Shown: positions 17,854 to 26,445 of the stretch, piece by piece | How positions within the stretch are numbered: position 1 is the stretch's first letter | Layout of the letters: each line of letters begins with the position of its first letter | DNA from: Clostridiales bacterium | GTDB lineage: Bacteria; Bacillota; Clostridia; Oscillospirales; Oscillospiraceae | Assembly: GCA_029265975.1 (NCBI GenBank) | Contig: JAJUGN010000001.1 | Location: 62,001-126,000, forward strand | DNA: 64,000 bases | Direction of reading: 5' to 3' | Notes under the pieces: generated by a model | Database searches by the model: none | What the model was told of the DNA's origin: nothing | Seen by the model: the letters and a program-made list of their open reading frames with translations, nothing else | Program-made: the position numbers and the translations under genes

Positions 17854-19099
17854 CGCTTGCATTCTCCTTGATTTTAGACGCGCTTTTACCGGCGAGAACG
17901 GCGGTAGACCACGCGATCTGTAGATTATAACCGCCCGTATAGGCGTCAACGTCTATTATCTCACCCGCGAAATAGAGTCCTTTTACGATTTTCGACTCCA
18001 TCGTCGCCGGATTGATATTTCTGGTGCTCACCCCGCCCGAGGTGATTATCGCCTCGTCTATCGGTCTGGGGCCTTTCACCTCAAGAGCAAATTCCTTCAA
18101 AAGCCTGACAATATTCCTGCGCTGCTCCCTGGTGACTGAGTGCGCCTTGGTGTCGGCGGCAATTCCAGAGCGTTCGACAAAAACGGGTATCATGAGTCCC
18201 GGCAAAATATCGTCCAGCGCGTTCTTAAAATCGCGGTTTGAGTATTTTTCAAAATCTCTCAGCAAACGGGCGTCGAGCTTCGCTTCGTCGAGCCCGGGCT
18301 TCAAATCTATTTTTATCGTATACTTGTCGTCTCTGAAATCGCGCATATGCGCGCTGGCCGACAGTACAAGCGGTCCGGAAAGGCCGAAATGGGTAAACTG
18401 CATTTCCCCGAGCTCCCTGAAAATCAGCCTGCCCTTTTTGTTATACGCGGAAAGGGTTACGTTCCTCAGTGAAAGACCCTGCATTCTGGGACAATAATCT
18501 TCAGCCGTTTCAAGCGCCACGAGCGAAGGGCGGGGCTGCACGATTTCATGCCCGAGCTGCTCCGCCATCCTGAATCCGTCTCCGCTGGAGCCCGTCTTGG
18601 GATAGCTGAGGCCGCCGGTACACAGTATAACGGCGCCGCAGGAAATCTCGCCCCTGTCGGTGTGCACGGCCGAAACGGCTCCGGACTGAGTAATTATACG
18701 GCTGGCGCGGGCTTTGATTATGCTCACGCCGCGGCTCTTCATATAACGTATAAGAGCCTCGGCTATGTCGTTTGCGTTATCCGACGCGGGAAAAACCCTG
18801 TCTCCGCGCTCGGTCTTAAGCGGGACGCCGAGCCTTGTGAACAGGGCCATGGCGTCGGCCGGAGTGAAGCCGCTGAGTGCGCTGAAAAGGAACTTTCCGT
18901 TCTGAGGAATATTGTCCATCATTTTTTGCACGGAGCAGTTGTTCGTAACGTTGCAGCGTCCTTTTCCGGTTATGCGCAGCTTAAGCCCCAGCCTCTCGTT
19001 TTTTTCAACAAGCGCGACGCTCGCTCCGCTCTCTGCCGCGGCGGCGGCCGAAAGCATGCCTGCCGCTCCCCCTCCTATAACGACGACGTCATGTTTCAC
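17846..19099 (-). CDS. HI0933-family NAD(P)/FAD-dependent oxidoreductase
   Basis: A flavoprotein of the HI0933/BaiN-like family. It begins with an FAD-binding VVVIGGGAAGMLSA motif, contains GKGRCNVTNNC near residue 50 and ends with FAGEIIDVDAYTGGYNLQIAWSTA, the family signature. I prefer a GTG start at 19099 because it places the dinucleotide fold at residues 3-15, as in relatives; the ORF-track start is a TTG 13 codons earlier. The physiological substrate is uncertain. It overlaps both cmk and the RpiR gene. Confidence 0.88.
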   Translation of the reverse strand: MKHDVVVIGGGAAGMLSAAAAAESGASVALVEKNERLGLKLRITGKGRCNVTNNCSVQKMMDNIPQNGKFLFSALSGFTPADAMALFTRLGVPLKTERGDRVFPASDNANDIAEALIRYMKSRGVSIIKARASRIITQSGAVSAVHTDRGEISCGAVILCTGGLSYPKTGSSGDGFRMAEQLGHEIVQPRPSLVALETAEDYCPRMQGLSLRNVTLSAYNKKGRLIFRELGEMQFTHFGLSGPLVLSASAHMRDFRDDKYTIKIDLKPGLDEAKLDARLLRDFEKYSNRDFKNALDDILPGLMIPVFVERSGIAADTKAHSVTREQRRNIVRLLKEFALEVKGPRPIDEAIITSGGVSTRNINPATMESKIVKGLYFAGEIIDVDAYTGGYNLQIAWSTAVLAGKSASKIKENASDA

Positions 19100-19952
19100 C
19101 TTTCTCGTAAACCTCGTATTCGGACCATATTTTTTCAAGATCGTTAAAAGTGCCGGACAGCCTGTCCCCGGTCTCGGAGCCCAAAGCGACTATCAGCGCG
19201 TTTATCAGCGAAAGCGGGGCGACCAGAGAATCGAGGAAGGACACCATATCGCTTTTCGCCAGAAGCTTGATTCCCGCCACCTTGGCGATGGGCGAATCCT
19301 CGTTGTCCGTAATCCCTATTACGGTAGCCGAGCGGTCCTTCGCGAACCTGAGGGTCTTTATCGTTCTTGTCGAATACCTCGGAAAGCTTATGCCTATAAC
19401 GACGTCCTCGCTGTTCAAATGGAGCATCTGCTCTATTATCTCGCTTATGGAAGCGTCGTCCACGACCTTTACGCTGTCAAAAAGAAGATTGAGATAAAAG
19501 CCCATAAATACCGACAGCGCTTTTGACGAGCGCGAGCCGAGTATGTATATGCGCCTTGCACGGGTAATGGCCTTTACGGCGGCGTAAAACTCCTCCCTGC
19601 TGGTCTCCTCGGAAGTCTCGCGCAGCTTTTCCATGTCCCAGTGGAACACCGTGTCGAGCACGTCCTTGGAACCCATTATGTCCCTGGTAACCTTGATCCG
19701 CTGCACCGATGTCGATCGGGTTCTAATCAATTCCTGGAGAGCTTTTCGCATGCCGGGATAGCCGTCGTACCCCAGCTCCGAGGCGAAGCGGACTACCGTC
19801 GATTCGCTTACCCCGACGGTTTTGCCGAGTTTCGACGCAGTCATGAACGCCGCCTTATCGAAGTTTTCCTCAAGATATTTTGCAATTCTGCGCTGGCCCT
19901 TGGAAAATTTTGAATACTGCTTTTCTATTACAGAAAGTACATCCTTATCCAA
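19089..19952 (-). CDS. MurR/RpiR-family transcriptional regulator
   Basis: An N-terminal HTH_6 domain (residues 1-80, with ASKLGKTVGVSESTVVRFA) and a C-terminal SIS sugar-phosphate isomerase domain (about 120-260, with YILGSRSSKALS and IGISFPRYSTRTI). Such proteins sense phosphosugars and repress amino-sugar or central-carbon genes. The 287-aa length is normal. The start is TTG with GGAGG seven bases upstream. No sugar operon is adjacent, so the target is unknown. Confidence 0.9.
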   Translation of the reverse strand: MDKDVLSVIEKQYSKFSKGQRRIAKYLEENFDKAAFMTASKLGKTVGVSESTVVRFASELGYDGYPGMRKALQELIRTRSTSVQRIKVTRDIMGSKDVLDTVFHWDMEKLRETSEETSREEFYAAVKAITRARRIYILGSRSSKALSVFMGFYLNLLFDSVKVVDDASISEIIEQMLHLNSEDVVIGISFPRYSTRTIKTLRFAKDRSATVIGITDNEDSPIAKVAGIKLLAKSDMVSFLDSLVAPLSLINALIVALGSETGDRLSGTFNDLEKIWSEYEVYEKGET

Positions 19953-19983
19953 GTACAGACCTCCAAAAAATTATAATAATTAA

Positions 19984-20012
19984 ATAATACATTTTTGCAG
20001 GAATAAAATCAA
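19984..20012 (-). promoter_or_regulatory. Promoter of the RpiR regulator
   Basis: Minus-strand TTGATT, a 17-base spacer and TATTAT lie about 32 bases upstream of the TTG start. Two TTGCAA palindromic hexamers flank the region just upstream, a possible operator pair. Confidence 0.6.
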
Positions 20013-20049
20013 TAATAATTTGCAACGTACTACATGACAACTTGCAAAA

Positions 20050-20760
20050 TCAAAGGCTTTGAAGATACCTAACCTCCGCATCGGTGAGATATCTCCACTT
20101 TCCGTATCTGAGCTCGCCCAGCATAAGCCTGCCTTCAGATATTCTTTTGAGTCTTTTTACCGTAAGCCCCGCCTGCTCGCACATTTTCCTTATCTGCCTG
20201 TTCCTACCCTCGTGTATGGTTACGCTGAGACTGGCGGTTTCGCCTGTTTTCTCCAGTATTTTCACGGAGGCGGGGGCCAGCTTGCAGCCGTCTATGACCA
20301 TAGGCTCGCCGAGCCTGTACACGGAGCTGTCTATATCGCTTCCGCTGACCTTGACGATATAGGTCTTGGGTATCTCAAATTTCGGGTGCATAAGCGAATT
20401 TGCAACGTATCCGTCATTTGTCATTATAAGGAGTCCCTCAGAGTTATAGTCGAGCCTGCCCACGGGATATACTCGCGCGGGGCAGTCGGATACAAGATCG
20501 GCGACCGTCCTGCGACCCAGCTCGTCGCTCATTGTCGTAACAAAACCCCTGGGTTTATGGAGCATAATATAGACCCTGTCGCCCGGATCGCCCAGCATGA
20601 CTCCGCGCACCTCTATTTTATCCTTATCCGGGTCGGCCTTGCCGCCTAAAACCGCCGTCTTGCCGTTAACCTTTACCAAGCCTTCCTCTATGAGCTTTTC
20701 AGCCTCCCGGCGGGACGCGATTCCGTAAGCGGATATAATTTTCTGGAGTCTTTCCTTCAT
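20050..20760 (-). CDS. rluB: Pseudouridine synthase, RluB/YpuL type
   Basis: S4 domain at the N-terminus (LQKIISAYGIASRREAEKLI), then the catalytic domain with GRLDYNSEGLLIMTNDG containing the catalytic aspartate. In E. coli RluB modifies 23S U2605. The 236-aa length fits the family. Its position downstream of scpAB and gerW is the standard Firmicute location for the RluB-type paralogue, which supports the symbol over RsuA. Confidence 0.88.
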   Translation of the reverse strand: MKERLQKIISAYGIASRREAEKLIEEGLVKVNGKTAVLGGKADPDKDKIEVRGVMLGDPGDRVYIMLHKPRGFVTTMSDELGRRTVADLVSDCPARVYPVGRLDYNSEGLLIMTNDGYVANSLMHPKFEIPKTYIVKVSGSDIDSSVYRLGEPMVIDGCKLAPASVKILEKTGETASLSVTIHEGRNRQIRKMCEQAGLTVKRLKRISEGRLMLGELRYGKWRYLTDAEVRYLQSL

Positions 20761-20798
20761 TTTTCCACCTTCACGCCCATATATGGGCTTTTACAAAT

Positions 20799-20831
20799 AA
20801 GCACCGCCCGTTACTTTTCCGGGAGGTGCTT
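20799..20831 (-). terminator. Hairpin between gerW and rluB
   Basis: A seven-base outer stem AAGCACC/GGTGCTT encloses a CCG/CGG inner stem; ATTTGT follows on the minus strand. It may cause partial termination ahead of rluB. Confidence 0.4.
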
Positions 20832-20841
20832 ACCTTATCGT

Positions 20842-21234
20842 TTATTGCTTGGATTTGTCCTTTCCGACAAGTTCCTGAACCTTCTCGACAAGCTCCGGTA
20901 TAAGCTCTATCACTCTGTCCACAGTTGTCGCCGCCGGCGGCGATATGTTTACGAGCTTTACATTTTCATCCTTGATCACCAGAAATGCGACCGGCACTAT
21001 GTTTATTCCGGCGGCCCCTCCGCCGGCAAAAGGATTAGGAGCGCCCGCCACCTGTGCTTTAGATGCAAAATCTCCTCCTCCGCAGCCGAAACCGAAGCTC
21101 ACTTTGGAAACCGGTATCATTGTTATCCCGTCCGGGGTAACAATCGGCTGTCCCACAACAGTGTTAACATCGACCATTTCACGGATCTTCTGCATTGTTA
21201 CTTCCATCAGGTCGCCGATAGGATGCTTTTCCAT
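20842..21234 (-). CDS. gerW: Spore germination/outgrowth protein GerW (YtfJ family)
   Basis: A 130-aa protein with the complete GerW/YtfJ core: PIGDLMEVTMQKIREMVDVN, then GQPIVTPDGITMIPVSKVSFGFG and a Gly-rich GGGAAGINIVPVAF segment. In Bacillus subtilis YtfJ is made in sporulating cells and is needed for normal germination. Its presence is the main evidence that the organism belongs to a spore-forming lineage. It lies after the DUF2953 gene, the same order as ytfI-ytfJ. Confidence 0.93.
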   Translation of the reverse strand: MEKHPIGDLMEVTMQKIREMVDVNTVVGQPIVTPDGITMIPVSKVSFGFGCGGGDFASKAQVAGAPNPFAGGGAAGINIVPVAFLVIKDENVKLVNISPPAATTVDRVIELIPELVEKVQELVGKDKSKQ

Positions 21235-21235
21235 T

Positions 21236-21832
21236 TTATTTTTCTTCCTTTCCCGATTTCGTGTCTTTTGACTTAATGTATAATGAGAGAATCGGCAAAC
21301 CGATATAAATCAACTCCCATACCGCCGCCGAAATTTTCGCCCGGACAAAAATATACGGTTCTTTGAGCTCGTAGCTGAAGGACGTTTCAAAATCGCGCTT
21401 CCTTATGTCAAAATTCTGCTCAAGCACGGGTATCAGCATGCCCATCGCCGCCGTTACGCCGCCGTAGGCAATAGCCACGGCCGCGGGATCGGAGCCCCCC
21501 GCCGCAAAATACAGCGTAAGGTCATCCACCCTGAGCTTTCGCTTCAGCCTGTCCCCAGCAGCTGAGATATAGGAAAGGTATTTCCTAAACTCTGAGAATT
21601 TTCCGCCCTTCTCCCTCTCCGGCTCCTTTTTTGGCGGAGCGGTCTCTCGCGGCCTTCTCTTCCTTTTTATTTTCTCTTTTCCGGCGGCGGGAAACACCCG
21701 GAACTTTAGCGGCCCTATGCTAAAGTCGGCCAGGATTCCGTTCTCGCCGTATTCGATTTGAACACCGGCTCTAAGCAGCATTATTATTGCAATAAGCAAG
21801 AAAACCGAAAGGATAACATACAGCGCAATCAA
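21236..21832 (-). CDS. DUF2953 membrane protein (YtfI-like)
   Basis: A 198-aa protein of unknown function with an N-terminal membrane helix (ALYVILSVFLLIAIIMLL), a basic linker (KRKRRPRETAPPKK), a central LYFAAGGSDPAAVAIAYG segment and a second hydrophobic stretch near the C-terminus. This architecture and its place between scpB and gerW match DUF2953, typically sporulation-associated. The start is a TTG with GGAGG seven bases upstream. Confidence 0.85.
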   Translation of the reverse strand: MIALYVILSVFLLIAIIMLLRAGVQIEYGENGILADFSIGPLKFRVFPAAGKEKIKRKRRPRETAPPKKEPEREKGGKFSEFRKYLSYISAAGDRLKRKLRVDDLTLYFAAGGSDPAAVAIAYGGVTAAMGMLIPVLEQNFDIRKRDFETSFSYELKEPYIFVRAKISAAVWELIYIGLPILSLYIKSKDTKSGKEEK

Positions 21833-21834
21833 TG

Positions 21835-22425
21835 CTACACCTCCGAAACCTGGTTTTCCTTCCCCGCTATGGCTTCTATGGCGCTTTGGAGCTCAAGCTG
21901 CCGCTCGCTTTTCGAAGCCTCCGGCAGCATCGGCAGTTCATCAAGCGATGTAAGCCCGAAAGTTCTCAAAAAAGCCTTTGTCGTACGGTAAACCGTCGGT
22001 CTGCCGGGCACTTTGAGCTTTCCGCATGGCTCGATAAGTCCTTTTTCCTCCAGACTGCTCACCGTGTAGGAGCTGTCGACGCCTCTTATCTGCTCAACAT
22101 AAGCCTTTGTGGCGGGCTGGAAATACGCTATTATAGCGAGCACCTCAAGCGCGGTCTGAGAGAGCTGCGCCGGCTTCCTCGTCTCGAGCGTGCGCCTTAT
22201 AACATCCGCGAATTCCGGAGATGAGCAAAGCTGAAGGGAATTTTCAAGCCTGACCAGCCTTATTCCGCGCCTATTCATTATATAGGCATCCGCAAGGCGG
22301 GCGGCCACGTCCTCTATAACCCGCTTGTCCTGTTCGAGCACATCGGCTATCCTGCCTATTGCAACAGGCTCGCCCGCAGCGAACAGGATGCCTTCGACCG
22401 CCGCTTCAACATCTTTGATCTCCAT
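21835..22425 (-). CDS. scpB: Segregation and condensation protein B
   Basis: Dimeric winged-helix subunit of the SMC-ScpAB condensin. The sequence starts AAVEGILFAAGEPV and contains TALEVLAIIAYFQPATKAYVEQIRG, the ScpB signature. The 196-aa length is normal. It begins immediately after the scpA stop. Confidence 0.95.
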   Translation of the reverse strand: MEIKDVEAAVEGILFAAGEPVAIGRIADVLEQDKRVIEDVAARLADAYIMNRRGIRLVRLENSLQLCSSPEFADVIRRTLETRKPAQLSQTALEVLAIIAYFQPATKAYVEQIRGVDSSYTVSSLEEKGLIEPCGKLKVPGRPTVYRTTKAFLRTFGLTSLDELPMLPEASKSERQLELQSAIEAIAGKENQVSEV

Positions 22426-23184
22426 TCAATTCACCTGATTCCCGGCGCAGCTCACGGTTAAATTTTCGTCTGTTCCGATGAAAATTATACTGCCCATTTT
22501 ACAAAGTTCAAGCACTGAAATAAAGGTGGCAACGAGCTCCGTCCTGCTCATTCGCGCGGAGAGCAGCTCCGTTATCCTGATAGCTCCTCGGGCCTTCAGC
22601 ATTGAAAGTATCTCCTCGGTCTTTTGGGTCACCGAATAAACAATTTTCTGCGGCATCAGATCCTTTGCCGCGGCTTCGATATCGGGTACGTCGTTCTTAA
22701 ATACCGCCAGCATCGCAAGCATAAGGTCGTTCTTATCGTGGCTGTATATGTATTCCCCGCCATCCCTCAAGGGTTCGGGAGGCTTCGTATAATATCCCGA
22801 GCCCCTTGCCTGGCAGGCCGCCAGAAAATCCGCCGCAAACTTTATTCTTCCGAAGCCGTCGCGCCGCTTCAGCTCCTCAAGAGACTGCATAAGCAGCTCC
22901 AGCTCGGTCACCGGCTCGTCCTCCGGGGCAACCAGCGTTTTCGCCTTAATATATATAAGGTGGGAGGCCATAGCGACGAACTCGCTCGCTATTTCAAGAT
23001 CCATCTTCTGCATCTGGGCAAGATAATCTAGGTACTGCTCCAGTATTAGTGAAATCTGGACGTCGCGTATCTCGATTTTATTTTTGCTCAGAAGAAGAAG
23101 TATAAGAGAAAGCGGCCCTTCGAAATCCTCCGTATCATCCCTTGTTTTTACTATCCCCTCAAGCCTGAACGTGGGATTTTCCAT
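22426..23184 (-). CDS. scpA: Segregation and condensation protein A
   Basis: Kleisin subunit that bridges the SMC heads. The N-terminal FEGPLSLILLLLSKNKIEIRD segment and ASHLIYIKAKTLV are typical, and the C-terminal winged helix covers roughly residues 175-245. The 252-aa length is normal. It is directly coupled to scpB and follows the M50 protease gene. Confidence 0.95.
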   Translation of the reverse strand: MENPTFRLEGIVKTRDDTEDFEGPLSLILLLLSKNKIEIRDVQISLILEQYLDYLAQMQKMDLEIASEFVAMASHLIYIKAKTLVAPEDEPVTELELLMQSLEELKRRDGFGRIKFAADFLAACQARGSGYYTKPPEPLRDGGEYIYSHDKNDLMLAMLAVFKNDVPDIEAAAKDLMPQKIVYSVTQKTEEILSMLKARGAIRITELLSARMSRTELVATFISVLELCKMGSIIFIGTDENLTVSCAGNQVN

Positions 23185-23203
23185 TAGCGCACCGCCCGTA
23201 TAA

Positions 23204-23860
23204 TTAATATCCCAAAAATACTATTGAACGCAGAAAAACATATATTTTTGAAAAAACCACATATATGGAGTTTCCGAAAAACCCCGAGAACAGCAGCAGC
23301 ATCAAAAGAAGCATGCCGTAGCGCTCAAAGCGCATGAGCTGCATATACAACGAATTAGGGAGTATCGAAAAAAGAACCTTCGAGCCGTCAAGCGGCGGTA
23401 TGGGAATAAGGTTGAACACGCCGAGGTAAACGCTTATCTGCGCCGTCGTGGTAATAAAAGTATGGACCGTAAAACCGGCTGCGCCCATCACAAAAAAGCT
23501 TAAAAGCACCCTGTCAAGGATCAGCAGAGCAATTGCGAGCAGAATATTGGACAGCGGGCCCGCGAGCGCGGTAATGGCCATGTCCCTTTTGGGATTTCTG
23601 AAGTTGTACATATTTACCGATACGGGGCGCGCCCATCCGAAACCCACAACTATCAGCATGATGAGGCCGAAAGGGTCTATATGGCGCAAAGGATTCAGGC
23701 TCAGCCTGCCCTGGGTCTTAGCCGTCTCATCACCCAGCCTGTACGAGACATAGCCGTGGGAAATTTCATGGAACACGACGCATATAAGCGCCGGAACGGC
23801 GCGGAAAAGCAGGCGGTAAATCCCCGACCAGTCAAGATTGTAGAATATATCGTTAAGCAT
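23204..23860 (-). CDS. Site-2-protease-like M50 family membrane metalloprotease
   Basis: A 218-aa multi-pass membrane protein with zinc ligands in FHEISHGY and a second active-site motif in NLIPIPPLDGSKVL. The RLSLNPLRHIDPFG segment is shared with the YwhC/rhomboid-neighbour group of S2P homologues. About five or six helices are evident. It has no PDZ domain, so it is not RseP; its substrate is unknown. It precedes scpA, as in many Firmicutes. Confidence 0.9.
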   Translation of the reverse strand: MLNDIFYNLDWSGIYRLLFRAVPALICVVFHEISHGYVSYRLGDETAKTQGRLSLNPLRHIDPFGLIMLIVVGFGWARPVSVNMYNFRNPKRDMAITALAGPLSNILLAIALLILDRVLLSFFVMGAAGFTVHTFITTTAQISVYLGVFNLIPIPPLDGSKVLFSILPNSLYMQLMRFERYGMLLLMLLLFSGFFGNSIYVVFSKIYVFLRSIVFLGY

Positions 23861-23874
23861 ATGGCTCCCGTCCG

Positions 23875-24462
23875 TCAGTTCGGAACATATTTGTCTATCT
23901 CGGCCAAAAGCTCCGCCCTGCCGCTTCCGCTTTCAGCCGAGAAGAGCAGGAGTTTTATCTCACCGCCGATGCCCAATGAATTTTTTATAAGACTCAAATT
24001 CGGCTCGATTTCGCTTTTTTTAAGCTTGTCGGATTTATTGGCTATGATGATGAAGGGGCGTCCGGTTTCCTTGAACCAGTTCGCCATAGTGGCATCGTCG
24101 GATGTCGGCTTGTGCCGGCTGTCGACTATCAATATGCCGAGGGTTATGAGCTCTTTCGCCGCGAAATAGCTCTCCATAAGCGAGGCCCAGCGCATTTTTT
24201 CGGATGCCGCGACCTTGGCGTAGCCGTATCCCGGCAAATCCGTAAAATAGGCTTTTTTATCGATCAGAAAATAATTGATGTGCGCCGTCTTGCCCGGCAC
24301 CGAGCTGACCCTCGCAAAGTTCCTGCGGTTCACGATTTTATTAATCACCGAGGATTTCCCGACGTTGGATCTGCCGGCGAATACTATCTGAGGCAGGCCG
24401 TCTTTAATGAAATCCGATTCCCCGGCAGCTGATTTGATGAATTCAGCGTTAAAATAGTTCAT
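23875..24462 (-). CDS. engB: Ribosome-biogenesis GTPase EngB/YsxC
   Basis: Essential GTPase for 50S assembly. G1 is GRSNVGKSS, G3 is DLPGYGYA and G4 is NKSDK. The 195-aa length is typical. It lies between ispF and the M50 protease gene on the same strand. Confidence 0.95.
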   Translation of the reverse strand: MNYFNAEFIKSAAGESDFIKDGLPQIVFAGRSNVGKSSVINKIVNRRNFARVSSVPGKTAHINYFLIDKKAYFTDLPGYGYAKVAASEKMRWASLMESYFAAKELITLGILIVDSRHKPTSDDATMANWFKETGRPFIIIANKSDKLKKSEIEPNLSLIKNSLGIGGEIKLLLFSAESGSGRAELLAEIDKYVPN

Positions 24463-24474
24463 TTCAATCTCCGA

Positions 24475-24966
24475 TTAAATATGCTGAAAGCCGGTTTTCT
24501 CATTTATCAGTACAACAGCGTGAGCGGCTATGCCGAGAAGCGCGCCGGTAAATCCCAGCCCCTCCTCGGTCGTCGCTTTTACGCTGACATTCCTTATATC
24601 CGTGTTCAAAACCTCTGCAAGGTTTTCTCGCATCAGCATGATATATGCCGCGATTTTCGGCTTTTCCGCCACTACCGTGACGTCTACATTCCCGATTTCA
24701 AATCCGTTGTCGGAGAGGCTGCGCTTTACTCTCCTTAAAAGCTCCATGCTGCTTATTCCCCTGTACTCAGGGTCGGAAGGAGGAAAATGCTTCCCGATGT
24801 CGCCCATCGCCGCCGCTCCCAGAAGCGCGTCCATGAGTGCGTGTACGGCGACGTCTGCATCCGAGTGGCCCTTAAGGCCGTATTCATAAGGGATTTCGGC
24901 GCCGCAGAGGACAAGCTTCAGGCCCTTTTCAAAGCGGTGGACATCGTATCCGTGCCCGATTCTCAC
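24475..24966 (-). CDS. ispF: 2-C-methyl-D-erythritol 2,4-cyclodiphosphate synthase
   Basis: MEP-pathway enzyme forming the cyclic diphosphate. The metal-binding motifs GHGYDVHRF and DADVAVHALMDALLGAA are present, as is the TTEEGLGFTG segment. The 163-aa length is normal. The start is a GTG overlapping the ispD stop (GTGA), so the ispD-ispF pair is coupled. Confidence 0.96.
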   Translation of the reverse strand: MRIGHGYDVHRFEKGLKLVLCGAEIPYEYGLKGHSDADVAVHALMDALLGAAAMGDIGKHFPPSDPEYRGISSMELLRRVKRSLSDNGFEIGNVDVTVVAEKPKIAAYIMLMRENLAEVLNTDIRNVSVKATTEEGLGFTGALLGIAAHAVVLINEKTGFQHI

Positions 24967-25697
24967 TCTCTCGCTTCCCTTCCTCTCAAAACAGCCTCGG
25001 CAACCGCCAAATCTTCCGGCGTGGTTATCTTTATGTTATTGTAATCTCCCTCGGTTATCACAACTGGGATTCCGAGCCTCTCAAGCGCCATGCAGTCGTC
25101 CGTAAGCTCTGCACCGGATTTTATCGCTGCGGTCAGCGCCGCCTTTATGACGTCGGTTTTGAAAACCTGGGGAGTCTGCACGGCGTAAAGCAGAGACCTG
25201 TCCGGCGTGTCCTTAACTTTTCCCGAGCTTACCGTTTTTATTGTGTCTTTAACCCTGACGGCGGGAGCGGCGGCTTCCGACCGAGCAGCGGCCAGGACGG
25301 CGGATTCTATGACTCTTTCGGTCACAAGCGGTCTCGCCCCGTCGTGTATCGCCGTCAAAACCGATTTCTCGGATACCTCCATCAGCCCTTTATACACTGA
25401 ATCGCTGCGCTTTTCTCCGCCTTCTATTACTTTTGAGAGCTTTTTGACCCCGTTTTTAGCCGCAAGCTCGCATATGGCGGCCATCTCTTCGCCTCTTGCC
25501 GAGACGATTATCTCGTCTATACAGCCGCTTTTTTCAAAAGCCAGAATGCTCCTCAGCAGCACCGGCACGCCGTCAAGCTTAGCAAAAAGCTTGTTTATGC
25601 CCCGCATGCGCTCTCCGCTGCCCGCGGCGACGATAACCGCGCTGCAGAACAGGCGGTTCCTCTCAGAGGATTTAGGCTTGGTAAACAAGGCTGTCAA
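24963..25697 (-). CDS. ispD: 2-C-methyl-D-erythritol 4-phosphate cytidylyltransferase
   Basis: Couples CTP to MEP. The nucleotide-binding VIVAAGSGERMRG, HDGARPLV and VKDTIKT motifs are clear. The 244-aa length includes about 17 extra N-terminal residues. The start is TTG with GGGG seven bases upstream. With IspF here and IspH at 14598, three of the seven MEP enzymes are in this window. Confidence 0.95.
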   Translation of the reverse strand: MTALFTKPKSSERNRLFCSAVIVAAGSGERMRGINKLFAKLDGVPVLLRSILAFEKSGCIDEIIVSARGEEMAAICELAAKNGVKKLSKVIEGGEKRSDSVYKGLMEVSEKSVLTAIHDGARPLVTERVIESAVLAAARSEAAAPAVRVKDTIKTVSSGKVKDTPDRSLLYAVQTPQVFKTDVIKAALTAAIKSGAELTDDCMALERLGIPVVITEGDYNNIKITTPEDLAVAEAVLRGREARE

Positions 25698-25790
25698 ATC
25701 ATCGCCCCTTTATATAAAAAGAGCTGTGATTACAGCCCTGTTTATTATATATTCAGCGCCCTATATTACAATTTGATGCGCTCGAAAACT

Positions 25791-26264
25791 CTACATGACC
25801 GAGTTTATAAGCTCCTCGACCGCTTCATATGAGGAATGTTTTGAAAGAACTATCTCCGATATGAGTATCTGCTTTGCGCTGCGGAGCATTTTCCTTTCGC
25901 CGGTCGAGAGGCCTCTTTCGAGGTCCCTGGCCATAAGCCCCTTTACCACCCTCGCGACTTCGATGAGGTCGCCGCTTTTTATTCTCAGCATATTCTCCCG
26001 GTAGCGCCTGTTCCAGTTCTGCGACATGTCTATTTCGATGCCGGAGATTGCGTCGATAATGCTGTCGGCCTGGCGCTCGTCGATTATCGGCCTTACCCCT
26101 ATCTCCTCGCAGTTTTCCGTGGGTATCATCACGAGCATGCCCCCTACAGGCAGCTTAAGGACGTAGTATTCCCTTATTATTCCGTTTATTTTCTTTTTTT
26201 CTATGTCCGCGATAATCCCGGCGCCGTGCATCGGGTGCGCTATCCTGTCTCCTATATTGAACAC
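25791..26264 (-). CDS. CarD/CdnL-family RNA polymerase-binding regulator
   Basis: Binds the RNA polymerase beta subunit and stabilises open complexes. The N-terminal Tudor-like domain (FNIGDRIAHPMHGAGII, GMLVMIP) is followed by a helical DNA-binding domain (about residues 65-157). The ORF-track start is 12 codons early: AGGAGG sits seven bases before the GTG at 26264, and this gives 157 aa, the CdnL length. It is monocistronic or leads into ispD-ispF. Confidence 0.9.
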   Translation of the reverse strand: MFNIGDRIAHPMHGAGIIADIEKKKINGIIREYYVLKLPVGGMLVMIPTENCEEIGVRPIIDERQADSIIDAISGIEIDMSQNWNRRYRENMLRIKSGDLIEVARVVKGLMARDLERGLSTGERKMLRSAKQILISEIVLSKHSSYEAVEELINSVM

Positions 26265-26315
26265 GGGAATACCTCCTTCCTGATTCCTGAAAATGAGCAT
26301 ATCTCATCACATTTT

Positions 26316-26343
26316 ATTATACACCTTTTTATTTTTTAATCAA
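26316..26343 (-). promoter_or_regulatory. Promoter of the carD-type gene
   Basis: Minus-strand TTGATT, a 16-base A-rich spacer and TATAAT lie about 50 bases upstream of the GTG start and just after the tuf terminator. Confidence 0.65.
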
Positions 26344-26392
26344 GTAAGACCTCAATATTTTTTATTTAATAAAAATGCTTAAAAAATAACGC

Positions 26393-26432
26393 AAAACAAA
26401 AAGTTAAGCCCGCATCTGAGCGATGCGGGCTT
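26393..26432 (-). terminator. Intrinsic terminator after tuf
   Basis: An 11-base perfect stem (AAGCCCGCATC and GATGCGGGCTT, five-base loop) followed on the minus strand by AACTTTTTG starts about 14 bases after the tuf stop. It closes the long rpoB-to-tuf series. Confidence 0.9.
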
Positions 26433-26445
26433 AAAAGTCCGTAGA